Positions 35,706 through 47,250 of a stretch of 64,000 nucleotides of DNA are shown here, in pieces; within the stretch, counting starts at the first letter, position 1; every line of letters begins with the position of its first letter. The translations under genes and the position numbers were made by a program. Source of the DNA: Craterostigma plantagineum (taxonomy: Eukaryota > Streptophyta > Magnoliopsida > Lamiales > Linderniaceae). The DNA lies in the NCBI GenBank assembly GCA_027422505.1, contig JAPQWV010000660.1, positions 186,001-250,000 on the forward strand. The letters run 5' to 3'. Below the pieces are notes generated by a model. The model was not told the origin of the DNA. It ran no database searches and saw nothing but the letters and a program-made list of their open reading frames with translations.

Positions 35706-37964
35706 TTACCTCCTACTAAATTCGCCAACAGAAGGCAACCTATTTTTCTGTGGTCTTCCACGTTGTTTCTCGCGAGGAGGTGGCAGCATTTCAACACTTC
35801 TTTCAATGTGTTCAGACACCGGCCATATAGTACCTTCGTAAGCTAACTTCCAACATCCCAAACTGTAGTAAGGGTCGACTAGTGAACCCACATCGACGTT
35901 GGCATAACCACAAGCAGCAATAGCGTGTGGGCAAGGAATTCGGTCGATGTCAAGCATCTTACAGCTGCACGTACGCGACTCTAGATCGACGACCTCGTTA
36001 GAGTTGTGCCCGTATACATTATACGTTAGACGCCCAACTTCCGATACGTGAAATCTCTGCGACCCAATGAAATTCTCACGGAGGATCGACTCGACCTTCG
36101 GCGTAAACGACGTCGAATTCGCAGCGATAGAAGCTTCGCATGCTCTTCGATGCTTACTGAACCAGGATGATGTTAATCGGTGAATTGAGCCCAACAATCC
36201 TATAACTGGAAGTTCTCTATCCGCGCGTAGAGCCGCATTTATCGACTCCGATCCATTGGTCGTCATGATGTTATATCTCGCCTTGGGACAATATGCCCTC
36301 GTCCACCGTGGCTTGTCAATCGCGTCAAGATATCGACCCGCCGACTTGAATGTTTCACCTAGAGTTTTGTAATGTGCATCGCACTCGGCCTTGGTGTAGG
36401 CATTGGCCACCCGCCAGAAAATGGGGCACGCACCCTTGTCCGCCGTTTTCGTCTTCACATTTTGCTGAATGTGCCATGCGCAGAAACCATGAAATGAATT
36501 GGGAAACACAGCAGGGACGGCATTCTTTATACCGTGGTTTCGGTCAGAAATAATGACGAGTTCCTTGCTGTCCGGTACGAAACGACTCAATCTAGTGAGA
36601 AACCACGTCCAAGATTCGGTTCCCTCCGAGTCAGCAAGACCCCATGCGAGTGGGTATTGATGGTAATCACCATCTTGCGCCGTAGCAATGAGCAAAACTC
36701 CTTTATATTTTCCCTTCAAAAAAGTTGCATCGATAGATACGACTTTCCTCATGTATGCAAATCCCCTAACGCATGCGCCGTATGCTAAGAACATATATTT
36801 GAACCTCATTTGCTCGTCCATCTCCCAATCTGTGATGCTGTCAACGTTTGCTTGCCTCAACGCATCCAAGTAGGCCGGAAGTAAACCGTAACAATCATCC
36901 CTGTTACCGACTAATTCGTCCGACGCTAGTTGCTTGCCTTTCCAAGCCTTGTAGTACGAGACATCTACTCCCCTGTTCTGCATCATCGACATGATTGACT
37001 TGGGTGGCGGAATGTCTTTAGGACCGGTGAAATGTTCCAACAGAACTTGTGATACAACTGACGAACTTCCTTGCCGATGTCTACGGCGACGATGAGAAAC
37101 CCCGCACGTGTGCTTGCCGCAATACGTTCGGATTGAGAAAAAAGGGGAGTCCTTGTTCTGTGCAGCTCGTACTCGCCATGTGCATCCTTCGGTTGCGCAT
37201 TTTGCTACGTACATGGTTTTATTTGACCGGACCAATTTGAACTCGAAACACGCATCAAGGGCGACTTTAGTGATCACGTCCTTGACTTCCTTCTTGTCCC
37301 GAAATTCCTGACCAACAAACATGCTTGAACCATCCCCAAATCCATACGTGCCGTCGTCAGCATGTGGAGAGTCCGCCATTGTGACATCGTCATCATCACT
37401 TTCCGAAGCATAATGTTCCTCGGGTTGTTCGAACGTATCATCTTCATTCTCATTTTGATTCTCGGACGGTCCGGTTTGATCTTCTTGAAAACCCTCGTAT
37501 TCAGAAAGATGGTAAGAGTGGTCCATGTAACCCTCCACGGGATGGATTTCCTCATTTGCGTCGCACTGCTCTATTAGACCGACGTTGAAATTCGATTCGT
37601 CATTAAGATGAGCTTGTGGTGGTGTGGCACTGACAAAGGACGCAACCTCAACATGGAGCACGGGTCTAGACTGTGGACCACCAAAACCAAGGTATGCACG
37701 TATACCGTAGTCATTCTCGATGTAGATGGGTCGTGGGAAATCGTAAACTACGCTAGGCATGTAGCTTAACGTGAGTCTAGAATTCTCGCTGCATAGCGAC
37801 AACACCTTCACAATCTCATTCTTCACGTCATCTAACGTGCATGTTTCCTCGTCGACCAAGATTGATTGCCATCTATGAGTAGGAAGAGGACACCACTTCG
37901 AGGTATTGTCCTCGCCAATTATCCAATGACCCTCGACTTGGAACACAATGTTAGTGATCGTCAT
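35706..37964 (-). CDS. MuDR-like (MULE) transposase
   Basis: Single open frame of 752 aa without stop or frameshift. The N-terminal PB1/MuDR-type region is followed by an acidic linker, a zinc-binding DNA-recognition module (YVAKCATEGCTWRVRAAQ with a downstream GKHTCGV), and the MULE catalytic core with SIDATFLKGKYKG (first Asp), IISDRNHGIKNA (second Asp) and a downstream Glu-containing segment. A SWIM zinc finger follows (CSCKMLDIDRIPCPHAIAAC). It ends in a basic GRPQKN tail. The ATG is at 37964, directly after an acceptor (GCAG|GGGG) at 37973, implying a 5' UTR intron. The protein should bind the terminal repeats and excise/insert the element; all expected domains are present. Confidence 0.95.
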   Translation of the reverse strand: MTITNIVFQVEGHWIIGEDNTSKWCPLPTHRWQSILVDEETCTLDDVKNEIVKVLSLCSENSRLTLSYMPSVVYDFPRPIYIENDYGIRAYLGFGGPQSRPVLHVEVASFVSATPPQAHLNDESNFNVGLIEQCDANEEIHPVEGYMDHSYHLSEYEGFQEDQTGPSENQNENEDDTFEQPEEHYASESDDDDVTMADSPHADDGTYGFGDGSSMFVGQEFRDKKEVKDVITKVALDACFEFKLVRSNKTMYVAKCATEGCTWRVRAAQNKDSPFFSIRTYCGKHTCGVSHRRRRHRQGSSSVVSQVLLEHFTGPKDIPPPKSIMSMMQNRGVDVSYYKAWKGKQLASDELVGNRDDCYGLLPAYLDALRQANVDSITDWEMDEQMRFKYMFLAYGACVRGFAYMRKVVSIDATFLKGKYKGVLLIATAQDGDYHQYPLAWGLADSEGTESWTWFLTRLSRFVPDSKELVIISDRNHGIKNAVPAVFPNSFHGFCAWHIQQNVKTKTADKGACPIFWRVANAYTKAECDAHYKTLGETFKSAGRYLDAIDKPRWTRAYCPKARYNIMTTNGSESINAALRADRELPVIGLLGSIHRLTSSWFSKHRRACEASIAANSTSFTPKVESILRENFIGSQRFHVSEVGRLTYNVYGHNSNEVVDLESRTCSCKMLDIDRIPCPHAIAACGYANVDVGSLVDPYYSLGCWKLAYEGTIWPVSEHIERSVEMLPPPREKQRGRPQKNRLPSVGEFSRR

Positions 37965-38126
37965 GATTACCCCCTGCAATAAAAGTAAAATATATTAGAA
38001 CCATAGCCCTACTTGCGAAACCAATACAACTTGCGAAACCCTAGTTTGCGAAAACAATAGTTTGCAAAAACCCTAGTTGTCGAAATTGTTATTTCGGATG
38101 CTGTGTTTGCTAACATGATTTCTAGG

Positions 38127-38312
38127 CTATCGAAAACCCTAACAGCGATCGAAAACCCTAACAGCTTTCGAAAACCCTAACAGCTATCAAAAACCCTAAC
38201 AACTATCGAAAACCCTAACAGCTATCGAAAACCCTAACAGCTCTAACAGCTTTCGAAAACCCTAAAAGCTATCGAAAACCCTCACAGCTATCGAAAACCC
38301 TAACATATAAGC
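38127..38312. repeat. Tandem ~19-20-bp repeat containing AAACCCTAA (telo-box-like)
   Basis: About nine copies of CGAAAACCCTAACAGCTAT with minor changes lie upstream of the transposase start codon. Each copy contains AAACCCTAA, identical to the plant telo-box/telomere word. Confidence 0.92.
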
Positions 38313-38830
38313 ACGGGACCCCTGCACCAGCGCATGGGACCCAAGCTCTAGAGCGCGAGACCCATGACTTAGTGCGCGGGACCCATGCCCTAAGACGGCC
38401 CATGCACTGATGCGCGGGACCCCAGCACCAGCGCCTGGGGTCCTTGAACTGATGCCTGGGTCCCGTGCTCAGTGCGCGCGCGGACCCGTGCTCAGTGCGC
38501 GCGCCCCCTGCATTGATGCACAGAACCCCGGCACCAGACTGCGGGGACCCTGAATTGATGCCGGGGTCCCGTGCACTAGCGCGCGCGGACCCGTGCTCCA
38601 TTGCGCGCGCGCCCTGCTCTGATGTGCGGGACCCCAGCTCCAGCGCTTGGGGTCCTTGAACTGAAGCTTGGGTCCCGTGCTCAGTGCGCGCGCGGACCCG
38701 TGCGCGCCCCCTGCATTGATGCACAGGACCCCGGCACCAGATTGCGGGGACCCTGAATTGATGCCGGGGTCCCGTGCACTAGCGCGCGCGGACCCGTGCT
38801 CCATTGCGCGCGCGCCATGGAGCATGACCA
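38313..38830. repeat. GC-rich array 4 upstream of the transposase
   Basis: Dense GGGACCC/GCGCGCGGACCCGTGC motifs. A unit of about 215-220 bp is repeated (the segment starting near 38466 recurs near 38685). It shares its core word with the other three arrays and lies near the right end of the element, in or near the transposase 5' UTR intron. Confidence 0.88.
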
Positions 38831-39263
38831 CGAGTTTCGTCTTTCCGACTGGAAATTCAAATTCTCGTGGCCAGACATCACGTAATGACAAACTCACGTA
38901 ATTTGGAGGGTAAAAATTCGTAATTCAAAAAGAAAAAACTTACTGTAAAGAGTTAGAGCTGGTTTTTCCTTCCAGACTTGTTTCGCAGACTTCGAGCTCG
39001 ACTTAACTTAGTGACGAAATGAGGCTGTCTTTTTCTTTAGAAACGATGAAGAATAAAGGATGGATCGATCTGGGTTGGTATAGTAATTATTACGTGCTGC
39101 TGTGCATTTTAAATGGAGTTTCGTTTCTTTTATATATATACAGATTGTGTATGTATATTTATTTTTCTTTTTCTTTTATTTCTAGTTAGTTAACGAGGGT
39201 TTAGAGAAGATGGTTAACGGTTAATTAAAATGAAGGCCATTGACCAAAAAAAAACGTCAACAA

Positions 39264-39314
39264 GGCTATTTTTTTAATATTGACTGAGTCAAGGGCCATT
39301 TTTTTAAAAGACCC
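39264..39314 (-). repeat. Right terminal inverted repeat of the MULE
   Basis: Read on the minus strand it begins GGGTCTTTTAAAAAAATGGC and matches the left repeat at about 80 percent of positions by eye. Confidence 0.88.
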
Positions 39315-39323
39315 GAATGTGTG

Positions 39324-41803
39324 CGACTTTCCATGTGGAGTGTGTGTTGCTGTTGTACGAAGATAAATAGAGAGATTAAGAAAAATAGTGGCGAAAATAT
39401 CATTTCAGAGAGAGAAAGAGCGCTACACTGCAACGGAATTTATAGAACAGAAATTGCTAAGAAAATGTTAATTATTATTTTATTTTATTTTTTCTTTGTA
39501 TTTTGACAAGGGGAAGCGACTATAATAAAAAAATACAAACTTAAAAGGTTGTAAGAGAAGAGATAAAGCGTGAGACGCGCAAAATGGATCGTGATATCAC
39601 CCCTACACTTTTAAACAGCCAACAAGTTAATTCTTATTACTAGTTATCCTGCACAGTCTCACACGTGTGCAACAAAAAAAATAAATTTAAACTGATAGTT
39701 TTTAATATTCTAAATCTTAAAGTCACGTAGTGGTAGTGAATGAAGTGGGTGGTTATAGTTTATTAAATCATTAATCAGAAATTTACCTACCAAATCAATT
39801 TGGAATTAACCATTTGTATTCCACCCTCACTTAGCTATTAGAGCATTTGGAAAGTAATACTTCATTTAATCAATTTTTTTTCATTATTTGTTAAAAAATA
39901 ACTACTAAACCGCACCACCATTTTATTGTTATTTTTAATTTTAAGTGGGTGAGCACTGAACAACAATAGTAAAATCCCTCCGAAAAAAAAAAAAACCTCC
40001 GAAAGAAAATGTAAGATTGTAAATTTCATAATTATAAGATGCAAAGTGTAGTGTAGTAGTAACTATCGTGCATTTAAATGAGATTGACAGTTGTAGTGCA
40101 ACTAATAAAATAAATGGAATGAGGAGCAAATTTTGTTACAAACTCGCGAGTTAATACTGAAAGATCAGCATCAACCAATCTACCGGTCATATTTGAAATA
40201 ATATTACGTGGCCAACCTTTCGTTCATTATTTTGGAAACATTTATATGGTAAGTTGACCTAACAGGCGACCACTGTAAATATATTAGAAATAATGTACGA
40301 AAATAAAAATATGTATAGCTATAAGTTGCGTTTTATTTTAATTACATGCATGCGTCGAATAACGAAGAGCATACATTATCATTTTTGTATACTTCGGGAT
40401 TAACAAAATTAGTTATTATCTTGATCCAATGTGCTAATAAGAAAAACACGAACTTGCTCATTATACCAAGCATGCGAGAAGGTTCTCTTGTAATTCCATG
40501 TATTGGATTTGTGGGAGAATTTGGGTTTGTCTCTCGGATCACATGCAGCAATTATGGGGAATTGAAATGCGCACCCATTTTAATTGTTACATTTCCCAAA
40601 AATGTATAACTGTGTTTGGAGTCAACCTTTATTCTGGATTCTTGATATATTACACACTTAATTCTTACCACGATATTTGCACGACATCAAATCTTAACGG
40701 GTTTTGTCCCAAAACAATATATTTCCTTTAATGAAATAGATCATTATAGATGCATGGCATGCTGACATATCCCAAGAGCATGAGTAGACTATAAGCTTTT
40801 CATGTCGACGACAATATGGACAAAGGTATTGGGAAATCAAATACGTGTGTAGCCATGCACATTAGGTTAAAAGGCAATCTAATCGACTCATCTTTCTCTT
40901 CGATCCACACGTTTTTGTTTATAATATCATTCCCATATCACAAAACAATATGCATTTCTAAATACACTGACATCCTCTTGGACTCATACACATTGTGCCT
41001 TCTTTTGGAAACAAATCACGTTGAACCACTAGACGCCTCACCATAGGGATTATTATTATTATTATTTTCGTAAGATCAGAATCCTAGGTTGAAGATATAG
41101 TTTCAGCGTCCAAAGTATCGTAGTATTTGTCTCCATATGGATAAAGGAATATATTTTTTTACATGGAAGGGGAAAGCAATTATATATGCTTTACGGCAAT
41201 CGTCTCTATTTGGCATTTCATTCTTGTTTTCGTTGAAAGAACGCATGTGAGATGCCTTCTTTGACGCAGCTTTTCTTTCCGTTCAGCAAATATTAGAAGA
41301 AATGTAATATGTCCTGGCCCAGCCCAACTAATCTGAACGTTTTGGGCCCAATAAGGAACAAAGAGAAGCCCAATAGATTTTCTACGAGCTTGGCCAATTC
41401 GCCGGGAAGCACCAGTCTATATCTCGCGGGAAGTGATCGTCGTCGGGTTCTTGGTGAGTTCGTGTTGACGCGGATTTTATATCGAGACCGTTGATAAGCT
41501 GGAGAACCAATGGTTGAGATTAATGTCAAATTTGTAGCGTAGGGAAATGCAGGATTTGGTACCGTAGATAACTAACACTACCAAACAGCTCAACAACACA
41601 CTGCAAAACCCTCTCTACCCTTCTCAGTTTCCGCGGCCCAACATACATCTCTCTCTCTCTCATAATAAATAATTTCTCTCAACGCATTCTCGCTCAAATC
41701 ACTTCTAATGCTCTGACCATCTCGGCTCACACACGACGTGATTTATACGCACGGACGCAAACACGAGTATCTAAAACTGCATCGATATCAGCTGCGGAGA
41801 GGG
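39324..41803. other. Intergenic region between the MULE and the KH-domain gene
   Basis: AT-rich, no credible gene. The short open frames at 40346-40731 and 40816-41046 show no domain or splice context and are not called. The last 500 bp are the promoter of the KH-domain gene. Confidence 0.5.
41310..41372 (+). promoter_or_regulatory. Cluster of GGCCCA/GCCCAA (site II-like) words upstream of the KH gene
   Basis: CTGGCCCAGCCCAAC, TTTTGGGCCCAATAA and GAAGCCCAATAG occur within about 60 bp. Such GGCCCA clusters are common in promoters of constitutively expressed plant genes. They lie about 450 bp upstream of the ATG, with a probable long 5' UTR between. Confidence 0.5.
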
Positions 41804-44180
41804 ATGTCAACGGAAGAGAGCGATTCCTTGCGCAATGCGACGTCGTCTGAGGTTGAGCTGAAGAATAACTCATCTCCTGAAAAGTCAACGGTCACTCAAG
41901 GTATGGGTGATTAATGCTTATGTCGGATTTTTTATTGTTCGGCGTTCGGTTGTCCAATGTGGTTTCGTATTTGATTTGCCGGATAAGAGATGCAGTTTGC
42001 CTGGAGTGCTAGCTTCTGCGGTAAACTCTAACGTGTCAGCTGTCGACGATTGATGTTGCAATTTCATAGCTGTGATGCGTTGGTTATTTGCTTGATATAC
42101 TGTTCTATTAATTATTGATGCTAATGACGTGTGCATTGATTGGTTGATATAATTGGCTAAACTTGAGCTGAACAGCAAGTTTGTAGTGCGAGTTTTATGT
42201 CACCGTACCTGCTACAGTATGGTAATTTTGTTCTCTCTAATTGATGCTGAGCAGATGGTGAAGAAAAGGCTATTCATCTTAGGTTCCTATTATCAAATTC
42301 TGAAGCTGGTTCAATAATAGGAAAAGGTGGCTCAACAATCAATGACATTCAGTCAAAATCAGGAGCACGAATCCAATTGTCACGCAATTATGAGCATTTT
42401 CCTGGAACATCTGATAGAATTGTCATGGTCTCTGGACTCATTGGTTATGCGTTAAAGGCAATTGAACTCATAGTATCTAAATTACTTGATGAGGTAAGCA
42501 TAACGATTTTTTATGCTGTGCTTAACTTCAGATCATATTGTAAGGGACATATACATCATTCTTTTAGTTTTATGCTGAGGAAGAAGGTAATCAAAATGAT
42601 CCGGAATCGAGGTTTAGACTGATTGTGCCTAACAGCTCTTGTGGTGGACTAATCGGGAAGGGCGGAGCCATCATCAGGTAACACTGATTGTTTCTATAGA
42701 TCTCCTTGGCTAATGGCCTTGTGTAGTGTGACTGTGTAAATGTGCTAGCAATCTTGAAAGTGGCCACTCAATATTTGGTGTATTTCTGTACTCTTGTTGA
42801 CGCTTGATTCATCCATTCTCTTAAAACGATTACTCCGATTTGATTTGTTAGAAGAAAATTGATGTGATTGTGAATATCCTTCTCACTCCTTTCTATTCTT
42901 CTGCAGTGCATCAAATTTTAAAGTCATTGTGTACATTTAGCCGTGTTTAACTGTACCCTTCCTTACTGTTTCATCATTTCAATAGATCATTAATTGAGGA
43001 ATCCCAAGCTGCCATTAAGGTATCTCCTCAGGATAACTATTATCCTGGGGTGCATGATAGATTAGTGACGGTGACTGGTACCTTAACAGAACAAATGAGG
43101 GCAATTGAGCTTATCCTACTTAAATTGGCAGAGGACCAGTATTACCAGCCGTCTGCTACTTCTGTATATCCCTATGCAGGTTCGAATTTAATTTGTTCTT
43201 ACTTGTCTACTGGGGTTTTTTTAATTTTGCTTATTTTCCTATAAACATATAACTATTTTCTCACAGCTAAGTTTTTGTGTCCTCACGATGTTCAATCCAG
43301 CTCTGAATTACAATGGGATGCATCACGGACTAAATGGGGTTCCAGGAAACTACCATAACAACAGGACGCCAATCAAGGTACTTGGTCATTGTGAATCAAG
43401 CTGGCGTTTGTTGAATGCAAGAGCAGAATGCTGTTTGTTTCCTACTGATTGATTTAATATGTTCCTGCATAATCTTCATTGCAATTAACTTTTGCTTATA
43501 TAAAATAGTGTCATGACGGTCCAGAAGTATGCGGTACTAATATCTTGTTCCACGAATTAATAACACTGTTTCATTAGCTATGCTTGGTGTAAAAAATCTG
43601 AAAGAAAAAACGAGTGTATAGATACTCTGCAATCAAAGCATAATGCATTGCTTTTCAGTACGCCAACCTTGTTTTCCACATGTTCTTAAATTGTTTTCAG
43701 CCCCTGATGAAGGTTCATGTTACCTAACTTGCTGGTGAACCCTCGATCTATGTATGTACCATTGCAGGAAGATAGAAGCAGTTCAGTGACTATTGGCATT
43801 GCAGATGAGCATATTGGAGTAGTTGTTGGCCGTGGTGGGAGGAGTATCATGGAGATAACTCAGGTTTCATATTCTTGTGAGCTTTGTTATTAGTTTGGAT
43901 TTTTAGTCTCACCCGTTAGACCATGCCTTCTGTTGTCTTTATGTTGCAGCTTAGCGGAGCTAGGATAAAAGTATCTGATAGGGGTGATTTCATTTCTGGT
44001 ACATCAGACAGGTATGAACACTCTAAGGAACATTTTCATTTGAACGGCTGGATTTGATATGGTTTTGCGTGTATTTGCAGAAGAGTTACTATTACTGGAT
44101 CTGAAAGAGCGATTCGTGCTGCTGAATCCATGATCATGGAGAAAGTTGCTGCAGTTGCTGCTGAGAGAGGAGTGGAGTAA
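41804..44180 (+). CDS. BTR1: Triple KH-domain RNA-binding protein (BTR1/NOVA-like)
   Basis: Predicted 324-aa RNA-binding protein. Exons 41804-41900, 42255-42493, 42568-42677, 42986-43179, 43301-43377, 43768-43863, 43950-44011 and 44081-44180 join in phase. Three KH domains are marked by their GXXG loops: [11 protein letters not shown] (about residue 50), [11 protein letters not shown] (about 140) and [11 protein letters not shown] (about 245). Each is followed by the expected variable loop (GTSDR, VHDR, GTSDR). It resembles Arabidopsis BTR1, a poly(C)-binding/NOVA-like protein first described as binding tomato mosaic virus RNA and restricting its multiplication; a general role in host mRNA control is likely. 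An acidic/Ser N-terminus precedes KH1. All three loops are intact. Confidence 0.93.
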
Positions 44181-44891
44181 GTTTTGTTCTTAACATGAAT
44201 TCCTTATTTGAACGTTGTTTTTGCTGCTGAGGGAATTTGAATGATTTTATGTTAAATTTGATGTCGGAAGGAGATCTTTGTTGTTTTGTTTGTATACGCA
44301 TATCCCCGTCTTTTGGGTCTTCTTAAATATATGTGCAAAGAAAACACCATGTGATACACATATCCGAAGTAGCCCGATACTCTGACCCACTTTCCCGCCC
44401 CATACCCGTACCCATAACCCGCTACCATATGATGATACATTATCCGACCCACTTTATGACCTGCCTGCTGCCACATTCCCGGCCCACCTTCTCCGTCGCC
44501 CTTCCCACTTCCTCCACCTTGTGCAATTGATCGACGGTGTATTTGTTTCAACAGTCGTCCAATTGTTTTGAAGAAGCATTACCATAATTTCAAAAACATC
44601 TCCTACAAGTAACTGATTGTGCCCTAGAAATCAATTTATAAATGTTTCAAAAATATATAGTACGTAATATTTTATGATCATTCAACTATCTGAATTCAAA
44701 GCATACCTTTATTCTGATCAAGTAGGAAAAACAATACTGTAATTACCAAGAGTATCATTACATATGAAATATTCACCATCTACAAATGATAAACTAAACC
44801 AACAAGAAAGGAAAATACCCAAAAACCTCTTTCCTTCACCAATCTTCTGTGTCAAACAACAGCTACCCAAAATATGAACTAACTACACACT
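44181..44891. other. Convergent 3' region of KH and PP2A B' genes
   Basis: Tail-to-tail gap of about 710 bp expected to hold both 3' UTRs. Open frames at 44252-44551 are low-complexity Gly/Tyr or Pro/Thr readings and are not genes. Confidence 0.5.
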
Positions 44892-46420
44892 TTATGTTGT
44901 TCCTACAGCGACCTGCGAAGCAGCAGCAACTTCTTCTAACCTCCTCCATTTGGAGACTCGCTTCTCTTCCAATTCACCCGCCCTCGCCTCTTTCTCCTCG
45001 TACTGCCTCTCGCAGTCTTCGAACAAATCGGCATCCATTTCCAGGAACATCCTCCGCACGTTGGAGCTCAGCCCATTGATCGCTTGGTTCCAATGAGTCT
45101 GTATATTCTTCTCCAACGCATCGAATATGATCGGCAACACCTCGTGCCTGTTATCCGCAATCAAACCCACTATGTGTTCGTTGTTCCACATGAACAGAGC
45201 TCGCTCAGCAACCTGTTTATAGGAACGAAAAAAAGAAAATCAAGAAACTCACTCCAAAAACACGGTTAAAATCATCTGATTACAGACATCCTCCCTCGAA
45301 CCTGGAAATGTTGGCTCTTGAGGCTCCTTCCTATCTGCCTGAACAGAGGAACGATGCACCGTTGGAACTCAACTTGCTGGGTCACCTCGAGAATCTCTTC
45401 CAACTCCCCGAGAAATAAAACCTGCTTTCCACAGTTTGCGACGGGCCAATACTTGAGTACACCTCTGATCACAGCGTCTGCCAGTCGATAGTCTTTCTCC
45501 ACGAACTGAACCACGCAGTAAGACAGCTGATGGTGATACGAAGCCACGCTTTTCGGCTTGTGCAACGGAATAAGCGCCCTCGTGAGGAAAAGCTTGTGTT
45601 CTTCTTTCATGGGCAGAGCGAACCCATTGATTACGCTCCCGAGAATCTCCAACAGTTCGCCGATCCCATTATACTTCTCCGTCTCGAATATGAAACGGTA
45701 GAATACGTTGTTTATTCCGCTCCTAATAAAGGGTCGGTGGATCATAAACCTTCCGTACAGCCTATGCAATATAGTCTTCAGATACTCTCGCTCCCTAAGA
45801 TCCTCTGTGTCGAACAGATCGAGCAGTTTCATTACGAAGGTGTGGTCGAGGTACTTCTTCGCAACCTTCGTGTCCGTATCAGACGAAACGACGTATCTCA
45901 AGAGGAGTTCGTAAACGAGCTGCAAGTGGGGCCAAGTGGGGTCCATAAACATCTCATCCTCCTCGGGATCTCCGACCTCTGATCCATTGTTGGGAGGGAA
46001 CTGTCTGAAGATGTTCACGGAAATCATCTTCACCATTTCTTCTTGCATGATCTCGTTCATCTTGCACGAGCCCGACTGGACCAAGTCGACGAGCTCGGCG
46101 AGGTTCTGCCTCTTTATCTCCTTTTCTCTTACAGACTTCATCGCGTCGGAGAAATCGAAGAAGATGCAGCAGACCTGAACCTTTCGGACAAAGACGCCGT
46201 GCTTGTCTGATATGGACACGTCCTTGAGCAAGGGCAATACCTCGACTATCCCGGGATTTTGTTGGACGGCGGAGGCGTTCTGTGGGTGGGGGACGGCTCC
46301 GGCGAGGCGCGAGGAGTGATTTACGGTTACGTCGGGGGCTGACGACGAGGGCATTGGAGTCTCGATTGCTTCCGATTTCTGGGGCTTTTTCTGCCCCCTT
46401 TTCATTATCTTGTTGAACAT
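44892..46420 (-). CDS. Protein phosphatase 2A B' (B56) regulatory subunit
   Basis: 479-aa regulatory subunit that binds the PP2A A/C core and directs it to substrates. Exons 45302-46420 and 44892-45212. The N-terminus [20 protein letters not shown] resembles the alpha/beta subgroup of plant B' proteins. The HEAT-like B56 domain fills about residues 70-470 with family landmarks [90 protein letters not shown] and [13 protein letters not shown]. The single intron, cutting just before VAERALF, is at the usual place. A 5' UTR intron (donor near 46761) is possible. The frame is intact. Confidence 0.95.
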
Positions 46421-47250
46421 CGCCCTCCTCTTTGTAATGGATTGATGTAACTAACAAAAAAATCGACAGATCGTTCGTTGTGGCAGAAGAACTAAGATGA
46501 TACCATCACCAATCGACGTCTCCTATGGAGATTTTGCAGACCCGATGATCCAAACTACGATCCGCGATCATGATGACAACGCCAAATTATCGCGCTCGAC
46601 GATAAACAACAGCAAATTAGCTCGTTTATTGCATTAAATAAACAGTTTCGGAGGAATTCGAAAGAGCCCAGATGAAATTCGGGACGAAATTCCTGGATTG
46701 CGTGAGAAAGCTATGAGATTGCAAAACGTAAGGGGACGGAAAGATCATGAGGTAGTACCTCGATGTGGAGGATGAAGAAACACTTCCCAAAGAACAGAAA
46801 TTTGTTTGGGAGAAGATCCGTAAAGTAGGGGGTATTAAAACCTTCTTTTAAATAAACAATTTCTGATGTTTGTGGGATCAGATATGCTACTTATATAGAA
46901 CGATCTGTTACGATGGATCGATCTTTAATTGAGAGAAAACAGTTCAAATTTCAGATTTTGGACAGTTTGGGTGGATGCTTTTCGGCAAAAAAAGCAGCTT
47001 ACAAAGAACATATACAGTAAGTAAGAATCCATCTCCCCTTTTCTTGAATTGCATATGTACAACAACTGTATCTTCACAATTGACATCAGTCAATAATGTT
47101 GAGGAATAATAATATTACAACATCATCAATAGATCAAGGGAGAGAAGCAGAACATGAATGGCCTGTAGAAACTGTACAAAGTTCAATGCTTTTTTTTTAC
47201 ACCATCAATCGCTGGTTGACTGTGTGAGTGAATTCTTTCTTCTTTAGCAG
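46421..47250. other. PP2A B' 5' region and SPD1-like 3' flank
   Basis: Contains the inferred 5' UTR, a possible UTR intron and the promoter of the PP2A B' gene, then the 3' UTR of the SPD1-like gene. No separate gene is visible. Confidence 0.5.

Larger units (their letters stand above)
30978..39314. mobile_element. Autonomous-looking Mutator-like element (MULE) carrying transposase and ULP1-like protease
   Basis: An 8.3-kb element flanked by the perfect 9-bp duplication GAATGTGTG (30969-30977 and 39315-39323). Terminal inverted repeats of about 51 bp match at roughly 41 positions, sharing TTTAAAAAAATGGCC and TTAAAAAAATAGCC. It encodes a MuDR-like transposase with no visible lesion on the minus strand and a DUF1985/C48 protease gene on the plus strand; both read inward from the ends. 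Elements combining these genes are known in plants (Kaonashi-type ULP MULEs). Four GC-rich arrays and one telo-box-like tandem repeat are embedded. Perfect target duplication and open transposase suggest a fairly recent insertion; the diverged TIRs are common for this group. Confidence 0.93.

Noticed and set aside
38269..38901. Open frames rich in Gly/Pro/Arg on both strands
   Set aside because: Same reason: GC-rich array 4 translated in several frames, with no domain and no splice context.
40346..41046. Open frames of 76-87 aa between the MULE and the KH gene
   Set aside because: Composition is that of random AT-rich DNA and no family is recognised.
44252..44551. Gly/Tyr-rich 99-aa minus frame
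   Set aside because: Lies in the 3' flank of the KH gene, low complexity, no conserved motif.
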